Source of the DNA: Streptomyces violaceorubidus
GTDB lineage: Bacteria > Actinomycetota > Actinomycetes > Streptomycetales > Streptomycetaceae
DNA: 64,000 nucleotides
Direction of reading: 5' to 3'
NCBI RefSeq assembly: GCF_000717995.1
Contig: NZ_JODM01000005.1
Coordinates: 261,770-325,769, forward strand
A model generated the notes under the pieces. That model saw nothing but the letters and a program-made list of their open reading frames with translations, did not search any database and was not told where the DNA came from. The position numbers were made by a program, and so were the translations under genes. Of the stretch, positions 38,191 through 47,118 are shown in pieces. Numbering within the stretch: the first letter of the stretch is position 1; each line of letters starts with the position of its first letter.

Positions 38191-39405
38191 CTACGCCGGT
38201 GCGCCCACCGGTTCCCCCTCCGCCCGCACCGGCAGCTCCGCCGTCACCGAGAACCCGCCGCGCGGCTCCGCCCCCGCCGTCAGCGAACCGCCCGCCGTGG
38301 CGAGGCGTTCCCTGAGCCCGGTCAGACCGGTGCCGGGGCCCCGGGTGGAGGGGGCGGCGCCCGTACCGTTGTCCGTGACCGTCAGCCGGACCCGGTCCCC
38401 GCTGCCCACCACCGCGATCTCGCACCGGCTCGCCCCGCTGTGCCGTACGACGTTGGTGACCGCCTCCCGCACCACCCACCCCAGCAGTGCCTCCGCCTGC
38501 GGGGGCAGCGGCGGGCCGGAGCGGCGCACCACCGGGTCCACGTCCGCCGCGCTCAGGGCGGAGCGCGCCCGGTCCAGTTCGGTGCCCAGGCTGCCCTCCC
38601 GGTAGCCGGTGACCGCCTCGCGGACCTCGGTCAGCGCCTGGCGGCCGACCGACTCGATGTCCGTGATCTGGGTCAGCGCCGCGTCCAGGTCGCGGCGGGC
38701 CAGTCGGCGGGCGGCCTCCGACTTGACCACGATCACCGAGAGCGTGTGCCCCAGCAGGTCGTGCAGGTCCCGCGAGAACCGCAGCCGCTCCTCCGCCACC
38801 GCCCGCGTGGCCAGTTCCTCCCGCGCGGCACGCAACTGCCGTACGGCGTCGGACAGGCTCAGGATCGCGGCCGTCACCATCGTCGACAGGAAGGTCCCGT
38901 AGGCGATGTTCAGACCGTTCCAGCCGTCCTTGACGCCCGCCACGACACCCGCCACCACCGCCAGCGACCAGCCCCAGCGGCCCAGCCACCGGCCGCGCAG
39001 CGCCGCCCCCGCGGCCAGGCCGAGCAGCGGGAAGAACAGCAGCCAACTGCCCCCGTACGCCAGGGCCAGACCACAGGTCACCATCGCCATGGCGGCCAGG
39101 GACAGCCGCGTGTTCAGCGACTCGCGCAACTCCTTGTGGAAGGAGCGGAAGGCGACGTGGATGTAGAGCGAGTTGAAGACGATCAGCCCCGCGCCGCCGA
39201 TCCACGGGTTCGAGCTGTCGCCCTGGAAGATGTTGGCGAGACTGCCCAGGCCCAGCAGCAGCCACGGCAGGAGCGTGAAACCGGTGGGCGGCGGCCCCAT
39301 CCGCTCCGACGGCTCGGCGGTCCCGGCCGGATCGGCCCGCCGCGCCAGCTGCCACGCGTCCAGGCGGCACGACATCCTGCGCAGCCGCCCTCGGGTCCCG
39401 GTCAT
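38191..39405 (-). CDS. Sensor histidine kinase (DesK/LiaS-like, HisKA_3)
   Basis: 404 aa from ATG 39405 (AAGGGAG 9 bases upstream). Five to six membrane helices (about 45-185) without an extracytoplasmic domain, so it probably senses membrane state. Dimerisation helix with RFSRDLHDLLGHTLSVIVVK (phospho-His215) and an HATPase domain ending in VTDNGTGA and GTGLTGLRERL. Cognate regulator downstream, ABC permease upstream; the four genes form one operon. Confidence 0.93.
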   Translation of the reverse strand: MTGTRGRLRRMSCRLDAWQLARRADPAGTAEPSERMGPPPTGFTLLPWLLLGLGSLANIFQGDSSNPWIGGAGLIVFNSLYIHVAFRSFHKELRESLNTRLSLAAMAMVTCGLALAYGGSWLLFFPLLGLAAGAALRGRWLGRWGWSLAVVAGVVAGVKDGWNGLNIAYGTFLSTMVTAAILSLSDAVRQLRAAREELATRAVAEERLRFSRDLHDLLGHTLSVIVVKSEAARRLARRDLDAALTQITDIESVGRQALTEVREAVTGYREGSLGTELDRARSALSAADVDPVVRRSGPPLPPQAEALLGWVVREAVTNVVRHSGASRCEIAVVGSGDRVRLTVTDNGTGAAPSTRGPGTGLTGLRERLATAGGSLTAGAEPRGGFSVTAELPVRAEGEPVGAPA

Positions 39406-39451
39406 GGGCGTCGGCTCCCTTCCACCTGGGCGTTCGGGGCGCTCGGGGCGC

Positions 39452-40168
39452 TCAGTCGGTCGCCGCACCGCGGCGGTAGGACAGGACGGCGTACCCGCCG
39501 AAGGCCAGCAGCCATGCCGTCAGGACGAGAATGGCACCCGCGGGAGGCGCGTGTCCCGTAGCGACCGAGGTGCCCAGCTGCGCGAAGCGGTGGGTCGGGG
39601 TGTACGCCGACACCGTGCGCAGCCACGGGGGGAACAACGCCAAAGGGAACCACAGCCCGCCGAGCACCGCGAGCCCCAGGTTGGCCACCATGTTCGCCAC
39701 ACCCGTGGTCTGCCCGGTCAGCCGGTAGCCGTTGCCCAGCCCCAGCAGCGTGAACGGCACCGACCCGAGCCACAGCAGCAGCGCCAGCGCCGCCCACTGC
39801 CAGGCGTCCAGCCGTACGCCGTTGAGCAGACCGCCCGCCGCCAGCACGGCCGTGATCGCGGGCAGCACGGTGATGGAGCCGGTCAGGGCACGGCCCACGA
39901 CCACCTGGTGCGGGCGCATCGGAGTCACCCGCAACTGCCGCAGCCAGCCGATGGCACGGTCCTCGGCGACCCCGCCGCCGGTGTTGAGGGCGGAGCCGAC
40001 CGCTCCGTAGGCGGCCATGCCGACCATCGCACCCGTCTTCCACTCGCCCGCGTCGCCCCCGAGGTTGGTGAACAGCAGGTACATCAGCACCGGCACGGCG
40101 ACACCGCCCACGACGAAGCCGGGGTCGCGCAGCGTGCGGCGCGTTTCGAGAACCAGGTAGTCCCTCAT
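39452..40168 (-). CDS. ABC-2 type exporter permease
   Basis: 238 aa, ATG overlapping the ATPase stop (ATGA). Six helices: PGFVVGGVAVPVLMYLLFTN, GAMVGMAAYGAVGSAL, SITVLPAITAVLAAGGLL, WAALALLLWLGSVPFTLLGLG, MVANLGLAVLGGLWFPLALFP, ILVLTAWLLAFGGYAVLSY. Belongs to the ABC-2 permease family used for drug or lipid export, often paired with DesKR-like two-component systems. Confidence 0.9.
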   Translation of the reverse strand: MRDYLVLETRRTLRDPGFVVGGVAVPVLMYLLFTNLGGDAGEWKTGAMVGMAAYGAVGSALNTGGGVAEDRAIGWLRQLRVTPMRPHQVVVGRALTGSITVLPAITAVLAAGGLLNGVRLDAWQWAALALLLWLGSVPFTLLGLGNGYRLTGQTTGVANMVANLGLAVLGGLWFPLALFPPWLRTVSAYTPTHRFAQLGTSVATGHAPPAGAILVLTAWLLAFGGYAVLSYRRGAATD

Positions 40169-41091
40169 CGGGCGTTCTCCTTCACGGGCACCGGCGCCGG
40201 AGTCGTCAGGGCCAGGAACGCGTCGTCCAGGGACGCGGGGGCGACCTCCAGGCCGCGTATCGCACCGAGCCGGGCGAGGGCGACCACGGTCGCGTCGGAG
40301 TCCTCGGTGCGCAGCACCGCGCGGTCCCCGCGCACCTCCGTCGCGCGGACCCCGGGCAGCAGCCCCAGGTCCTCGATGGGCCGTCCGGCCAGGTCGAAGG
40401 AGACGCGGCTGCCGCCCGCCGCCCGGCGCAGCTCGTCGCCGGTGCCGTCGGCGACGATCCGCCCCCGGTCGACGACCAGGATCCGGTCGGCGTGCGCCTC
40501 GGCCTCCTCCAGGTAGTGGGTGGAGAACAGGACTGTGCTGCCGCCCCGGGCGTAGGCCCGCATCGAGCGCCAGAAGGCGTGCCGGGCCTCCACGTCCAGG
40601 GCCGCCGTCGGCTCGTCCAGGACCAGCAGGTCGGGCCGGCCGGCCAGGGCGAGCGCGAACCGCACGCGCTGGGTCTGCCCGCCGGACAGCCGGTCCACGC
40701 GCCGCCCGGCCAGCGGCGCGATCCCGGCCAGCTCCAGGGCCTGTTCCACGGGCATCGGCGCCGGATAGCGGCCGGCCACGAAGGCGACCAGCTCGCCCAC
40801 GGTGACCCGGGGCACCGCCCGCGCCTCCTGGAGCATGGCGCCCACCCGGCCGGCCCGTACGGCACGCTCCGGGTCCCCGCCGAACAGCTCGACGGTGCCC
40901 GCGTCCGGCGGGCACAGTCCGAGCAGCAGCGCGATCGCCGTCGACTTGCCCGCGCCGTTGCGGCCGAGCAGCGCGACCGTCTCGCCGCGCGCGATGCGCA
41001 GGTCCACGCCGTCGACGGCGCGGACGTCGCCGTAGGCCTTGGCCGCTGCCGTGAGCTGGACGGCGGGGGTGGTGCCCTCTGTCGGTCTCAT
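40165..41091 (-). CDS. ABC-2 exporter ATPase
   Basis: 308 aa from ATG 41091 (no clear ribosome site; possibly leaderless). Walker A GRNGAGKST (about 44-52), Q-loop MLQEARAVPRVTVGEL, signature LSGGQTQRVRFALAL, Walker B LLVLDEPTAALD, H-loop LFSTHYLEEAE. C-terminal 75-residue domain typical of DrrA/CcmA-like exporters. First gene of the four-gene operon and divergent from the MaoC gene. Confidence 0.92.
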   Translation of the reverse strand: MRPTEGTTPAVQLTAAAKAYGDVRAVDGVDLRIARGETVALLGRNGAGKSTAIALLLGLCPPDAGTVELFGGDPERAVRAGRVGAMLQEARAVPRVTVGELVAFVAGRYPAPMPVEQALELAGIAPLAGRRVDRLSGGQTQRVRFALALAGRPDLLVLDEPTAALDVEARHAFWRSMRAYARGGSTVLFSTHYLEEAEAHADRILVVDRGRIVADGTGDELRRAAGGSRVSFDLAGRPIEDLGLLPGVRATEVRGDRAVLRTEDSDATVVALARLGAIRGLEVAPASLDDAFLALTTPAPVPVKENAR

Positions 41092-41246
41092 ACCGGTGAC
41101 GCTACGGAGCCGGCGGGGACGGGCGGCAGATGCGGTTGTCCGGAGTTCGGGAGGACAAATGTCACGGGTGGTCCGCGTCCCTCCCGCGTCCCGTACGGTC
41201 GGGGCTGTCCGTGATCGTCGTCGTGACCGGGAGGAGCAGCAGGGCC

Positions 41247-42128
41247 ATGCCCATCGACGCAGCCGGGGCACTCGGCGCCGCACCCCGGGTCCGGGAGATC
41301 GTCTGGGACCACAAGGACGTCCAGCTCTACCACCTCGGCATCGGCGCCGGCCGGCCCGCCACCGACCCGCACGAGCTGCGCTACACCCTGGAGTCCCGCC
41401 TGCACGTCCTGCCGAGCTTCGCGACGGTGGCCGGTGGCGGCGCCCCCGGCGTGATCGGCGCCCTGTCCGTGCCCGGCGTCGACGTCGACCTCGCCGACGT
41501 CCTGCACGGCGGGCAGCGGCTGCGCCTGCACCGGCCCGTCCCGGTGCGCGGCCGGGCGAGCGCGGCCTCACGCGTCGTCGCCGTGTACGACAAGGGCACG
41601 GCGGCCGTCCTCGTGCTGCGCACCGAGGTCACCGACGCGCACGGGCCGCTGTGGACCGACGAGGCCGAGGTCTACGTGCGCGGGGAGGGCGGCTGGGGCG
41701 GCGAGCGGGGACCCTCCGCACGCCCCTCGCCACCGCCCGCCGGGCCACCGGACCACGTGGCCGAACGGGCCCTGAGGGAGGACCAGGCGCTGCTCTACCG
41801 GCTCACCGGCGACTTCAACCCCCTGCACGCCGACCCGGAGTTCGCCGCGCGCGCCGGCTTCCGGCGGCCCGTCCTGCACGGGCTGTGCACCTACGGCGCC
41901 ACGCTCAAGACCGTCGTGGACACGCTGCTGGACGGCGACGTGTCCCGGGTGCGCGCGTACCGGACGCGGTTCGCCGGGGTGGTGTACCCGGGGGAGACGC
42001 TGCGGGTGCGGATGTGGCGGCCCGCGGGGGCGGGTGGTGCCGGTGCCGGAGAGGTCCGCGTGAGCGTGAGCGCCGTCGAGCGCGACGACGCGCCCGTCCT
42101 AGCCGACACGGTCGTCCGGTACGGGTGA
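41247..42128 (+). CDS. MaoC-family (double hot-dog) enoyl-CoA hydratase
   Basis: 293 aa, ATG with GGAGGAG upstream. N-terminal hot dog (DHKDVQLYHLGIGAG) and C-terminal hot dog with the hydratase-2 motif YRLTGDFNPLHADPEFAARAGFRRPVLHG (catalytic D and H). Eukaryotic MFE-2-like arrangement used for long or branched enoyl-CoA hydration. Followed by a hairpin with a T run. KstR-like regulation is conceivable, but no box was noticed here. Confidence 0.9.
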   Translation: MPIDAAGALGAAPRVREIVWDHKDVQLYHLGIGAGRPATDPHELRYTLESRLHVLPSFATVAGGGAPGVIGALSVPGVDVDLADVLHGGQRLRLHRPVPVRGRASAASRVVAVYDKGTAAVLVLRTEVTDAHGPLWTDEAEVYVRGEGGWGGERGPSARPSPPPAGPPDHVAERALREDQALLYRLTGDFNPLHADPEFAARAGFRRPVLHGLCTYGATLKTVVDTLLDGDVSRVRAYRTRFAGVVYPGETLRVRMWRPAGAGGAGAGEVRVSVSAVERDDAPVLADTVVRYG

Positions 42129-42135
42129 ACGGCGA

Positions 42136-42184
42136 CGGCCCCGTCCGCCGGATGCGACGAACGGGGCCGAGCCGCTTGCTTTTT
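42136..42184 (+). terminator. Rho-independent-like terminator of the MaoC gene
   Basis: CGGCCCCGT (42136-42144) and ACGGGGCCG (42161-42169) form a 9-bp stem, followed by GCTTTTTC at 42178-42184. Lies 8 bases past the stop and would also be transcribed, in reverse, past the next minus-strand gene. Confidence 0.75.
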
Positions 42185-42212
42185 CGAGAGTGCCGGTGCC
42201 TGTCCGTACCGG

Positions 42213-42380
42213 TCAGGCGGCCGTCCCGGACTGTTCGGCCGGCTTGCGGTGGCGGCCCCTGGGAGTCGCCACGCCCTCCTGGCTGGAGACCGGTCCACGG
42301 TGCTTGCCGTGGCCGGTGTCGGTCTCGGAAACGTCGGCACCGGCGGCCTGCATCGGCTGGGTCGTGCTGGCGTCGTTCAT
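42213..42380 (-). CDS. Small hydrophilic protein (55 aa)
   Basis: Open from ATG 42380 to TGA 42213: MNDASTTQPMQAAGADVSET, then a basic GKHRGPVSSQEG and TPRGRHRKPAEQSG tail. No membrane segment or Cys. The composition (acidic N terminus, basic disordered C terminus) and the neat placement between a terminator and another gene suggest a real small gene. Ribosome site only GGGGTGAA 13 bases upstream. Function unknown. Confidence 0.5.
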   Translation of the reverse strand: MNDASTTQPMQAAGADVSETDTGHGKHRGPVSSQEGVATPRGRHRKPAEQSGTAA

Positions 42381-42477
42381 CGGAAGGAATTCACCCCGTC
42401 AACATGATCTTTCCTACAGCCGGGCGAGTCTAACCGGCACACTGCGGGCGGAATCCAGGCGGCGGCGCCAACCGGCA

Positions 42478-43728
42478 CTACTTCGTTACAAGCCGTGCCA
42501 GCGGGGCCTGTTGCAGGGGCACGGGGCGGGACCGGGCGGATGTCGGAGCGGACGTCGGGGTGTCCGCCGCGCCGGGTTCGCCGGGTCCCCCCGGAGCCGA
42601 TTCCTCCGTATCCGCCGCGCCCGCCGTACCCGCCGCGCCCCCGGCGCCCTTCGCCGCCCCGGTGTCTCCCACGCCCCCCGTCCGCCCGCCGTCCGGGTCG
42701 GGTGCGGCCAGCCGGGCCACGCCGCACGGCGACTGCGGAGTGGAGCAGGGCAGCCGCAGCTCGCCCTCCGGGGTCCACAGCCCGGCGCCGGTCAACCACC
42801 CCTCGGGCGCCGGAAGATGCCGCACGTGCCGCTCGGCGGGCCGCCACACTCCGACCCAGCTGCCGAACGCGCCGTCCACCCGCAGGGCCACCGCGCAGCG
42901 TTCCGGGGTCAGCACCTGCCCCGGCTGGACGGCGAACGGCGTCACGACGCAGTCCGGCAGCCGCAGGCACTCCGGGAAGCGCACCGGCAGGGTGCTGCCC
43001 AGCACGCCCCAGCCGAGCCGCTCCCGCCCCGGCGAGGGGGCGTCCGAGCGGATCAGTACCAGCCCGCTGTCGGGGTCGGCCAGCAGGAGCCGGTCGTCGC
43101 TGTCCGCGGCGATCTGCAACAGCGGCGACACCTCGCCCTCCCGCTCCAGGTCCACCACGACCGCCTTGGTGCGCCCGCCGGTCTCCCGGTCCACCGCCAG
43201 CATCCGGCCGGCGCGGTCCAGCCAGACCCCGCCCGAGCAACGGCCGGGGATCTCGGCCACCCGCTCGGGCCCGAAGGCGCCGCCCGCCACCTGCCACAGC
43301 ACCGTCGACCGCGCACCGGCCGCGAGGGCGTACGCCCGCTCCCCGCCCGGGGCCGGCGGCAGCAGCCGCAGCCCGGTGCCGTCCGCCGGGCACTCGACCG
43401 CGCCGAGCGGCAGCTCGCCGGTACCCGGCCCGGTCGGGTACAGCAGCGCGAAGACGTGCCGTCCGGCCGCGACCCGGTGGACCAGGACCCGCCCGTCGCC
43501 CATCGGCTGCACCTCGGTGCAGGGCTCCTCGGGCTGGTTGCCCGGCAGCGGCACCGCGTACGGCTCCGGGCCGTCCAGGGTCCAGCGCTCCGGGTACCAG
43601 GAGTCGCCGCCCTCCCCGCTCCGGGCCAGACGCGCGGCGTAGGCACCCTCCGCGGTGATGCTGCACTCCGCCCGGGGAGCCCCGCTGTTCCCGGGGTCCG
43701 CGGAAGGCTCGATCACACAGGCCGTCAT
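42478..43728 (-). CDS. Hypothetical, beta-propeller-like protein
   Basis: 416 aa from ATG 43728 (GGAGGTGA 7 bases upstream, a strong site that fixes the start). Repeated beta-rich blocks (GDGRVLVHRVAAGRHVFALLYP, LRLLPPAPGGERAYALAAG, GRMLAVDRETGGRTKAVVVDL, DDRLLLADPDSGLVLIRSD) spaced about 45 residues look like propeller blades. The tail is disordered and Thr/Ala/Pro-rich. No signal peptide. Function not recognised. Confidence 0.7.
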   Translation of the reverse strand: MTACVIEPSADPGNSGAPRAECSITAEGAYAARLARSGEGGDSWYPERWTLDGPEPYAVPLPGNQPEEPCTEVQPMGDGRVLVHRVAAGRHVFALLYPTGPGTGELPLGAVECPADGTGLRLLPPAPGGERAYALAAGARSTVLWQVAGGAFGPERVAEIPGRCSGGVWLDRAGRMLAVDRETGGRTKAVVVDLEREGEVSPLLQIAADSDDRLLLADPDSGLVLIRSDAPSPGRERLGWGVLGSTLPVRFPECLRLPDCVVTPFAVQPGQVLTPERCAVALRVDGAFGSWVGVWRPAERHVRHLPAPEGWLTGAGLWTPEGELRLPCSTPQSPCGVARLAAPDPDGGRTGGVGDTGAAKGAGGAAGTAGAADTEESAPGGPGEPGAADTPTSAPTSARSRPVPLQQAPLARLVTK

Positions 43729-43907
43729 CGTTCGGTCACCTCCGGTGACGAAGCTAGTTTTCGTACGCACGGGCGGGGGACCGGCAGCCGTCCCCCTCAC
43801 ACAAACGTGTGTCACAGGAACGATTCGCCTGAGGGAAGGGCACGGTGTGTGCTGTACCGCGGCGGACGGCGGCGACGGCCGCGAGGGCTGCGGGCGGGCG
43901 GGTGCAT

Positions 43908-43948
43908 CGGCGGGTACAACGGCGGGTACAACGGCGGGTACAACGGCG
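43908..43948. repeat. Three 12-bp direct repeats before the Nif3 gene
   Basis: CGGCGGGTACAA is repeated exactly at 43908, 43920 and 43932, then CGGCG. It lies just upstream of a TAGCCT -10-like box (43962) and the leaderless-looking Nif3 start, so repeat number could affect the promoter. Confidence 0.75.
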
Positions 43949-43974
43949 CAGAACCTCCAGGTAGCCTTGCACGC

Positions 43975-44841
43975 GTGCCCCGTCTGTCAGAAGTCATCGC
44001 CGCGCTGGACGACCTGTGGCCCGCCGAGCGGGCCGAGTCCTGGGACGCGGTCGGCACCGTCGTGGGCGAGCCCGACCAGGAGGTCTCCCGCGTCCTGTTC
44101 GCCGTGGACCCCGTCCAGGAGATCGCCGACGAGGCGGTGAAGCTGGGCGCCGACCTGCTCGTCACCCACCACCCGCTCTATCTGCGCGGGACGACCACGG
44201 TCGCGGCGTCCACCTCCAAGGGCCGCGTGGTGCACACGCTCATCAGGAACGACATCGCCCTGCACGTCGCCCACACCAACGCCGACACCGCCGACCCGGG
44301 CGTCTCCGACGCGCTGGCCGGCGCCCTCGACCTGAACGTCGTACGGCCCCTGGTGCCGGACCCGGCCGACCCCGGCGGGCGCCGCGGCCTGGGCAGGGTG
44401 TGCGAGCTGCCGCACCCCCTGACGGTCCGCGAGCTGGCCGCCCGCGCCGCCGAGCGGCTGCCCGCCACGGCACAGGGCATCCGCGTCGCCGGCGACCCGG
44501 AGGCGATCGTGCGCACCGTCGCCGTCAGCGGCGGCTCCGGCGACAGCCTCTTCGCACACGTGCGGGCGGCCGGAGTCGACGCCTTCCTCACCGCGGACCT
44601 GCGGCACCACCCCGTGTCCGAGTTCTCCGCGGACCGTGCCCGCAGTCCCCTCGCGCTGCTCGACGCGGCGCACTGGGCCACCGAGTGGCCCTGGTGCGAG
44701 CTGGGCGCGGCCCAGCTCGACGAGATCTCCGACCGCAACGGCTGGGACCTCCGGGTCCACGTCTCGAAGACGGTCACCGACCCCTGGACCGCCCACGTGG
44801 CGTCCGCCCCGACCTCTAACGCAATGGGAGCCCCCAACTGA
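43975..44841 (+). CDS. Nif3-like dinuclear metal center protein
   Basis: 288 aa, GTG start without a ribosome site, 7 bases after a TAGCCT box (probably leaderless). Matches Nif3/YbgI (GTP cyclohydrolase I type 2-like) along its length: AESWDAVGTVVGEP, LGADLLVTHHPLYLRG (metal-binding HH), HVAHTNADTADPGVSDALAGALDL (H..HT.D), AVSGGSGDSLF, DAFLTADLRHH. Function in the family is uncertain. Precedes the zinc-ribbon gene with an overlapping stop, as in other Streptomyces. Confidence 0.92.
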   Translation: MPRLSEVIAALDDLWPAERAESWDAVGTVVGEPDQEVSRVLFAVDPVQEIADEAVKLGADLLVTHHPLYLRGTTTVAASTSKGRVVHTLIRNDIALHVAHTNADTADPGVSDALAGALDLNVVRPLVPDPADPGGRRGLGRVCELPHPLTVRELAARAAERLPATAQGIRVAGDPEAIVRTVAVSGGSGDSLFAHVRAAGVDAFLTADLRHHPVSEFSADRARSPLALLDAAHWATEWPWCELGAAQLDEISDRNGWDLRVHVSKTVTDPWTAHVASAPTSNAMGAPN

Positions 44842-45581
44842 AAGCCGCGCCCGCCGACCAGATCCGACTCCTCGACGTCCAGGGCCTCGACACGCGTCTC
44901 CAGCAGCTCGCGCACAAGCGCCGGTCCCTGCCCGAGCACGCCGAGATCGAGTCGCTGACCAAGGACCACACCCAGCTGCGCGACCTGCTCGTGGCCGCGC
45001 AGACCGAGGAGAGCGACTGCGCCCGCGAGCAGACCAAGGCCGAGCAGGACGTGGACCAGGTGCGCCAGCGCGCCGGCCGCGACCAGCAGCGCCTGGACTC
45101 CGGCGCCGTCACCTCCCCGAAGGACCTGGAGAACCTCCAGCGCGAGATCGCCTCCCTCGCCAAGCGCCAGGGCGACCTCGAGGACGTCGTCCTGGAGGTG
45201 ATGGAGCGCCGCGAGTCCGCGCAGGAGCGGGTCACCGAGCTGACCGAGCGGGTCGGTGCGGTGCAGGGCAGGATCGACGACGCCACCGCGCGCCGGGACT
45301 CGGCCGTCGAGGAGCTGGACGGCGAGGTGGCCTCGGTGACCAAGGAGCGCGAGGTCATCGCGGGCTCCGTCCCCGAGGACCTGCTGAAGCTCTACGACAA
45401 GCTGCGCGAGCAGCAGGGCGGCGTCGGCGCGGCCAAGCTGTACCAGCGCAGCTGCCAGGGGTGCCGTCAGGAACTGGCCATCACCGAGCTGAGCGAGATC
45501 CGCTCCACGGCGCCCGACACGGTCGTACGCTGCGAGAACTGCCGCCGCATCCTGGTGCGCACGGCGGACTCCGGGCTGTAG
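44838..45581 (+). CDS. Coiled-coil protein with C4 zinc ribbon
   Basis: 247 aa. The only plausible start is CTG 44838, overlapping the Nif3 stop (CTGA) with GGGAG 5 bases upstream; N terminus LKAAPADQIRLLDVQGLDTR. Residues about 20-180 are a long antiparallel coiled coil (Glu/Arg/Leu-rich). The end holds CQGCRQEL and CENCRRIL, a C4 zinc ribbon (zf-RING_7-like). Such proteins resemble Helicobacter HP0958-type chaperone/RNA-binding factors. Translationally coupled to Nif3 and followed by the RNase HI gene. Confidence 0.88.
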   Translation: MKAAPADQIRLLDVQGLDTRLQQLAHKRRSLPEHAEIESLTKDHTQLRDLLVAAQTEESDCAREQTKAEQDVDQVRQRAGRDQQRLDSGAVTSPKDLENLQREIASLAKRQGDLEDVVLEVMERRESAQERVTELTERVGAVQGRIDDATARRDSAVEELDGEVASVTKEREVIAGSVPEDLLKLYDKLREQQGGVGAAKLYQRSCQGCRQELAITELSEIRSTAPDTVVRCENCRRILVRTADSGL

Positions 45582-45615
45582 GCGGCCGGTCGGTGGCTGA
45601 GCGGTGGGAGACGCG

Positions 45616-47118
45616 GTGACCGGCTCCGCGCGGGAGTTCGTGGTCGAGGCCGACGGCGGGTCCCGGGGCAACCCGGGACCCGCGGGCTACGGCGCGGTGG
45701 TGCGGGACGCGGCGACGGGTCAGACCCTGGTGGAGGCCGCCGAGTACCTCGGGGTCGTCACCAACAACGTGGCCGAGTACCGGGGGCTGCTGGCCGGACT
45801 GCGCGCGGCGGGGGAACTGGACCCGGACGCCACCGTTCACGTCCGCATGGACTCCAAGCTCGTCGTCGAGCAGATGTCGGGCCGCTGGAAGATCAAGCAC
45901 CCGGACATGAAGCCCCTGGCGGCCGAGGCGGCCCGCGTCTTCCCGCCGGGGCGCGTGACGTACGAGTGGATCCCCCGCGCCGACAACAAGCACGCCGACC
46001 GCCTGGCCAACGAGGCGATGGACGCGGGGGCGCGCGGCGAACCGTGGTCGCCGTCCACGTCGACGGCGGAACCGGACGCGGGCGGCGCCGCCGGTCGTCG
46101 GGCCCGGGGCAGCCGTACCGGGGACCGGTCGGCCGCCGCGTCCGCGGGCGCCGCGGAGGGCGCCGGCGGGAGCGCGGTGGCGGCCGGGCTGGACCCGCGT
46201 GGTGCCGCCGGTCGTGCGGGCGGGGACCGTCGGAGCGGGGACGGGCCGACCGTGGCACCCGTCGGCACCGGAGGCGGTGCTGAGGGGGAGGCCATGGGCG
46301 GGCGGCACGCGCGAGCGGCCCGGACCGGCACTGCCGACCCCGGCGCCGCCGATGCCCGTGCTGACGCACCGGCTGCCGATGCCCGTGCTGACGCACCGGC
46401 CGCCGATGCCCGTGCTGACGCACCGGCTGCCGCCGACGACGACGTGCGCGCCGCGAAGGCCGTGGCCTCGCCCGGCTGGGGACCCCCCGACATGGGCGCC
46501 CCCGCCACCTTCGTCCTCCTGCGGCACGGGGAAACGCCCCTCACCCCGCAGAAGCGGTTCTCCGGGAGCGGCGGCAGCGATTCGTCCCTGTCGGCCATCG
46601 GCCGCGAGCAGGCCGAGAAGGTCGCCGAGAGCCTCGCCCGGCGCGGCACGATCGAGGCGGTCGTCGCCTCGCCCCTGGCCCGCACCCGCGAGACCGCCGG
46701 CATCGTCGCCGCCCGCCTGGGCCTGGAGGTGACGGTCGAGGAGGGGCTGCGCGAGACCGACTTCGGCGCGTGGGAGGGGCTCACCTTCGGCGAGGTGCGC
46801 GACCGCTACCCCGCCGACCTGGACGCCTGGCTGGCCTCCCCGGACGCGGAACCGACCGGCGGCGGCGAGAGCTTCGCGGCCACCGGCACCCGGATCGCCG
46901 CCACCCGCGACCGGCTCGTCGCGGCGTACGCGGGCCGCACGGTGCTGCTGGTCTCCCACGTCACGCCGATCAAGACGTTCCTGCGACTCGCCCTGGGCGC
47001 CCCGCCCGAGTCGCTGTTCCGGATGGAGCTGTCGGCGGCCTCGCTGTCGGCGGTGGCGTACTACGCGGACGGCGGCGCGAGCGTCCGCCTGTTCAACGAG
47101 ACGTCCCACCTGCGCTGA
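45616..47118 (+). CDS. Bifunctional RNase HI / acid phosphatase
   Basis: 500 aa from GTG 45616 (GGGAG 5 bases upstream). N-terminal RNase HI: FVVEADGGSRGNPGPAGYG (Asp13), NNVAEYRGLLAGL (Glu54), VRMDSKLVVEQMSGRWKIK (Asp79) and ADNKHADRLANEAMD. A 135-residue Ala/Gly/Asp linker contains three exact ADARADAPA repeats. C-terminal histidine phosphatase of the phosphoglycerate-mutase fold: VLLRHGETPLTPQKRFSG and VSHVTPIKTF. Both activities have been reported for the S. coelicolor homologue. The 3' end overlaps the aldolase gene by 26 bases. Confidence 0.95.
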   Translation: MTGSAREFVVEADGGSRGNPGPAGYGAVVRDAATGQTLVEAAEYLGVVTNNVAEYRGLLAGLRAAGELDPDATVHVRMDSKLVVEQMSGRWKIKHPDMKPLAAEAARVFPPGRVTYEWIPRADNKHADRLANEAMDAGARGEPWSPSTSTAEPDAGGAAGRRARGSRTGDRSAAASAGAAEGAGGSAVAAGLDPRGAAGRAGGDRRSGDGPTVAPVGTGGGAEGEAMGGRHARAARTGTADPGAADARADAPAADARADAPAADARADAPAAADDDVRAAKAVASPGWGPPDMGAPATFVLLRHGETPLTPQKRFSGSGGSDSSLSAIGREQAEKVAESLARRGTIEAVVASPLARTRETAGIVAARLGLEVTVEEGLRETDFGAWEGLTFGEVRDRYPADLDAWLASPDAEPTGGGESFAATGTRIAATRDRLVAAYAGRTVLLVSHVTPIKTFLRLALGAPPESLFRMELSAASLSAVAYYADGGASVRLFNETSHLR

